Origin: Zoroaster sp. YZ-2022
Taxonomy: Eukaryota; Echinodermata; Asteroidea; Forcipulatida; Zoroasteridae
Assembly (NCBI GenBank): GCA_029582265.1
Contig: CM055823.1
Coordinates: 20,518,827 to 20,582,826 of the forward strand
DNA: 64,000 nucleotides
Direction of reading: 5' to 3'
A program made the position numbers and the translations under genes. The notes beneath the pieces were generated by a model. The model was not told the DNA's origin. It saw only the letters and a program-made list of their open reading frames with translations, and did not search any database. Shown here one piece after another: positions 61,899 through 64,000 of this stretch (position 1 is its first letter; each line of letters begins with the position of its first letter).

Positions 61899-62576
61899 AT
61901 GTATCATACGTTCGAAATCGAAATTGGTAAAGAAGGCGGATCGATTAAATTGGATAATGTTATCGATAATCGACGAGATAATCTCTCGATTATATTACAC
62001 AGCGTAAACGTTTGGGTGGGATATTACAACGTGCGTAAAAAAGAAAGAATAATCGTTAGCACGACGGGCGAGCCAGAAAATGTTGTAACGTTTATCGAGC
62101 CCGGGCTTTACAACATTGTCGAAATTGTCGACGTTATAACGAAAGATAATCCTTGGATCACGTTTGCGATCGATAAAAAGACGGGCGTCTTTTTGCTAAA
62201 AATAACTCAATCAAACAAGTCTATTAAATTTACTAGCGGGTTGTCTAATTTACTGGGGTTTCACAACGAATTTCTAACCGCGGGAGAATACAGCAACAAA
62301 ATCGATGTACAACTTTTTAAAATTTTATACATTCATTGCGATCAAATTTCTACGACCGATAATTATTTCAACGGTAAACCTTGCACAATTTTAAACGCTT
62401 TTCCTTTGCAAGACGCGTCGTTTGGAGAAAGCATGTACATGGAATATAAAAATCCACTAAACAAAAAATTACGAGTCGGTACTTTTAACGAGTTGACTTT
62501 TAGAGTTAGAGATAGTAAAAGCAGAGATATACATAATCACGGTTTTCCCATTATTTTAAATATAGAAATACTATAA
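61899..62576 (+). CDS. Probable minor capsid (penton-type) protein
   Basis: The 225-residue protein is beta-rich. Its elements are NLSIILHSVNVWVGYYN, a FIEPGLYNIVEIVDVI turn, IKFTSGLSNLLGFHN, LFKILYIHCDQIS, and a final FNELTFRVRDSKSRDI then FPIILNIEIL. This layout, with 'pGxYxixei' and 'l..LLGF' followed by 'i.v.c..i', fits the single jelly-roll minor capsid proteins of Polinton-type elements. The start at 61899 is chosen because the longer frame from 61857 would overlap the divergent start at 61875. Confidence 0.6.
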   Translation: MYHTFEIEIGKEGGSIKLDNVIDNRRDNLSIILHSVNVWVGYYNVRKKERIIVSTTGEPENVVTFIEPGLYNIVEIVDVITKDNPWITFAIDKKTGVFLLKITQSNKSIKFTSGLSNLLGFHNEFLTAGEYSNKIDVQLFKILYIHCDQISTTDNYFNGKPCTILNAFPLQDASFGESMYMEYKNPLNKKLRVGTFNELTFRVRDSKSRDIHNHGFPIILNIEIL

Positions 62577-62577
62577 A
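62572..62577 (+). promoter_or_regulatory. TATAAA two bases before ATG, overlapping upstream stop
   Basis: CTATAAAATATGG: the TATAAA includes the stop codon of the preceding gene and precedes the start at 62580. Confidence 0.6.
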
Positions 62578-62579
62578 AT

Positions 62580-63057
62580 ATGGCGAGTATTTACGGACCC
62601 AGTCGTATAAGTGATCGAGCATCGATGAAAGGTGAAATTGCACGAGCATCGTCTAGCGAACATCATGGATATTTAAACAGAGATGAAATTTTACAAAGAA
62701 CTATTCTTATCGAAAAAAAACAACGTTATACTCGGATGGCACGCTACGTTTAAGCAACCTTTTTTCATGTTTAACGTTTCACCCACGTACTGCAGTATTT
62801 TTACGCAATTTATAAAAACTAATAGTTTTGCTACGCACGCGGTAACGCGTGATTACGCGCCCAACATTTATTACATTCCTTCGCCGGAACGAGATGAAAA
62901 ATTTCATTTTATCGATAATGAAACGCAGCATCTAAAGTACGAAATGTGTTTTAAAATGCGCGGTGTTGAAAAAGTTTTTGTAGAGGCGACTTTTTTCGGC
63001 GCGCTAAATTCTAAAATCTGTTTTAATATAAAAATTAAAAGTTTACCGTTAAATTAA
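62580..63057 (+). pseudogene. MASIYGPSR protein, frame changes at an A8 run
   Basis: The start at 62580 gives MASIYGPSRISDRAS and continues for 57 codons to a stop at 62751-62753. From the A8 run (62713-62720) homology to the next gene continues in the +1 frame as NNVILGWHATFKQPFFMF, then YEMCFKMRGVEKVFVEATFF, to a stop at 63055-63057. The N-terminal 9 residues match the downstream paralogue at 8 positions. Function unknown; the beta-rich C-terminal half could be a receptor- or capsid-binding fold, which is only a guess. The break is either an indel or slippage. Confidence 0.7.
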
Positions 63058-63071
63058 TAATGAATGTGTAT

Positions 63072-63077
63072 TATAAA
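63072..63077 (+). promoter_or_regulatory. TATAAAT before the second MATIYGPSR gene
   Basis: ATTATAAATATGG; it selects the ATG at 63079 over the in-frame ATG at 63064. Confidence 0.6.
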
Positions 63078-63078
63078 T

Positions 63079-63584
63079 ATGGCGACTATTTACGGACCCA
63101 GTCGTAACTCTAACGTAAAGAGCGATAGCCGTAACTCTAGCGTAAAGAGTAATATTAACATTGTCGAAGAAAGAAGTGGTTATATTGATTGGAGTGGAAA
63201 TTTAGGCAATTACATTTTTTTTAATAGTAATTTGGATTTTGATCTTTCATTGTCTGGAAGTACAATAAACGTTACTTTATTTAGTGAAGTAATATTTTAT
63301 TCGTTTTATGCTAAAATGAATATAGGTGAAAATAATTCTTATTCTATAGTAAAAAGAGGACAATATGATAAAAAAAAAGAAATATAATTAGGTTTCCCGA
63401 AAATGGAAACTTTGATTTTACGAGTGAACCGCGATATTTAGAATGTGTATTATGCTTCGGTTCAAATTTAGACGGTCGTGAAATCAAACGATACGTAACT
63501 CTAAATTTATTCGGCTCTTTAGTTGAAGGAATCTGTTACGTGTTAACAATTAGAAACATTCCATATAATAATCTTTTTCTATAA
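63079..63584 (+). pseudogene. MATIYGPSR protein, frame changes at an A9 run
   Basis: The N-terminus MATIYGPSRNSNVKSDSRNS includes a short repeated 'RNS.VKS' motif. The first frame stops at 63387, just after a run of about nine A (63370-63378). The remainder, RFPENGNFDFTSEPRYLECV to LFGSLVEGICYVLTIRN, lies in the -1 frame and aligns with the C-terminal part of the upstream paralogue, ending at 63582-63584. A AAA AAA is in phase for a -1 slip here. The middle part (SGYIDWSGNLGNYIFFN) also aligns. Confidence 0.65.
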
Positions 63585-63590
63585 TAAAAG

Positions 63591-64000
63591 ATGAGCGCGC
63601 CTATAGAATCGACTAATGTACTTTATCCAAATTTAACCGCCATTACGAACGACTATGAATCGGAGCGCGCTAAAACATTCAGATTAAAAAAAATCGACGA
63701 TATTCAAAAAGAATTACGGATTGAAATAAACGAACGCGAAGCCACGTACAAAAAATATAATAAAATCATCAACGCTTGTAACGTTGTAGAAACGATAGCT
63801 GAATTGGGCTGTATGGGAGCAGGAGCCATTGGAATAGCCAGTATCGCCACGATCGTATCGTCACCGATTGGATACGCTTTAGAAGGTTTAGCTTTGGGGT
63901 TGGGTGGAGGAGCGTTCGCTCTCAGATACGTAAAAAATAAATTGTATAAAAAAGCTAAAAAACACGACGAAATACGAATTTTAGCTTTATCTAAACTTAA
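63591..64000 (+). CDS. Polinton protein with coiled coil and glycine-rich spans, cut by window end
   Basis: The frame is open to the window edge for 136 codons. It begins with SAPIESTNVLYPNLTAITND, then a charged helix IDDIQKELRIEINEREATYK, then an Ala/Gly-rich hydrophobic region (LGCMGAGAIGIASIATIVSS and ALEGLALGLGGGAFAL), then a basic segment. TATAAT lies 5 bases before the ATG, overlapping the previous stop. The role is unknown; the helix plus hydrophobic pair suggests a membrane-associated virion protein. Confidence 0.75.
   Translation, partial: MSAPIESTNVLYPNLTAITNDYESERAKTFRLKKIDDIQKELRIEINEREATYKKYNKIINACNVVETIAELGCMGAGAIGIASIATIVSSPIGYALEGLALGLGGGAFALRYVKNKLYKKAKKHDEIRILALSKL

Larger units (their letters stand above)
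48534..64000 (+). mobile_element. Polinton (Maverick/adintovirus-like) element, left 15.5 kb
   Basis: The element starts AGTAGTATGACAG directly after host CACAAGG, at a point where neighbouring host units continue with GGTAAG. Polintons begin with AG. It encodes the set that defines the group: protein-primed PolB, retroviral-type integrase, packaging ATPase and capsid-type proteins. The right terminal inverted repeat and the target duplication are outside the window, so completeness cannot be judged. A protease gene is not in the visible part. Confidence 0.93.

Noticed and set aside
62713..62720. -1 ribosomal frameshift site of the A AAA AAC type
   Set aside because: The heptamer is out of phase with the start frame, and homology resumes in the +1 frame, so a -1 slip would not join them.

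Overview
The window is animal nuclear DNA, most likely from a marine invertebrate. The evidence is a multi-exon metalloprotease gene with GT/AG introns, TTAGGG-type interstitial repeats, Penelope-like and CR1-like retroelements, tRNA-derived SINEs, THAP-type, Tc1/mariner-type and hAT-type DNA transposon remains, and a Polinton (Maverick/adintovirus-like) element. The species cannot be fixed from the sequence alone.

Layout. Positions 1-10.3 kb hold a secreted reprolysin-type (ADAM/ADAMTS-like, M12B) metalloprotease gene on the minus strand. Eight exons join in perfect phase, from a signal peptide at 10268 to the HEIGH zinc site at 3151; a ninth exon at 2182-2233 is tentative. One Penelope-like element sits in the intron before the zinc-site exon and a second lies at the left edge of the window. 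Positions 10.3-19.4 kb are mostly non-coding, with a THAP-like gene fragment, repeat pairs and a 2-kb palindrome. Positions 19.5-48.5 kb form a giant imperfect palindrome. Its arms (about 10.3 and 9.3 kb) carry telomere-like blocks, mirrored tRNA-like arrays and MITEs, and a 9.4-kb spacer holds a broken CR1-like LINE, SINEs, a hAT MITE and an RTE-like relic. Where the arms differ, one arm often preserves the empty site of an insertion in the other.

Positions 48534 to the window end are the left 15.5 kb of a Polinton starting with AG; its right end is outside the window. It carries protein-primed family B DNA polymerase, a retroviral-type integrase, an A32-like packaging ATPase, a likely major capsid protein, a likely minor capsid protein, a second large late-type protein, several small membrane proteins, a tandem pair of proline-rich membrane proteins, a tandem pair of proteins starting MA[S/T]IYGPSR, and a further gene cut by the window edge. 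No adenain-like protease is visible; it may lie beyond 64000. Most virion-type genes have a TATAAA/TATAAT element 0-5 bases before the start codon, which looks like a dedicated late-gene signal. The left terminus is packed with palindromes, including two CRE-type TGACGTCA sites. Three genes have frame breaks, two at A-rich runs and one at a canonical -1 slippery heptamer, so the copy is either young and starting to decay, carries assembly indels, or uses frameshifting.

The replication genes (polymerase, integrase) and virion genes (ATPase, capsid proteins) together imply an element able to integrate and, at least ancestrally, to form particles.
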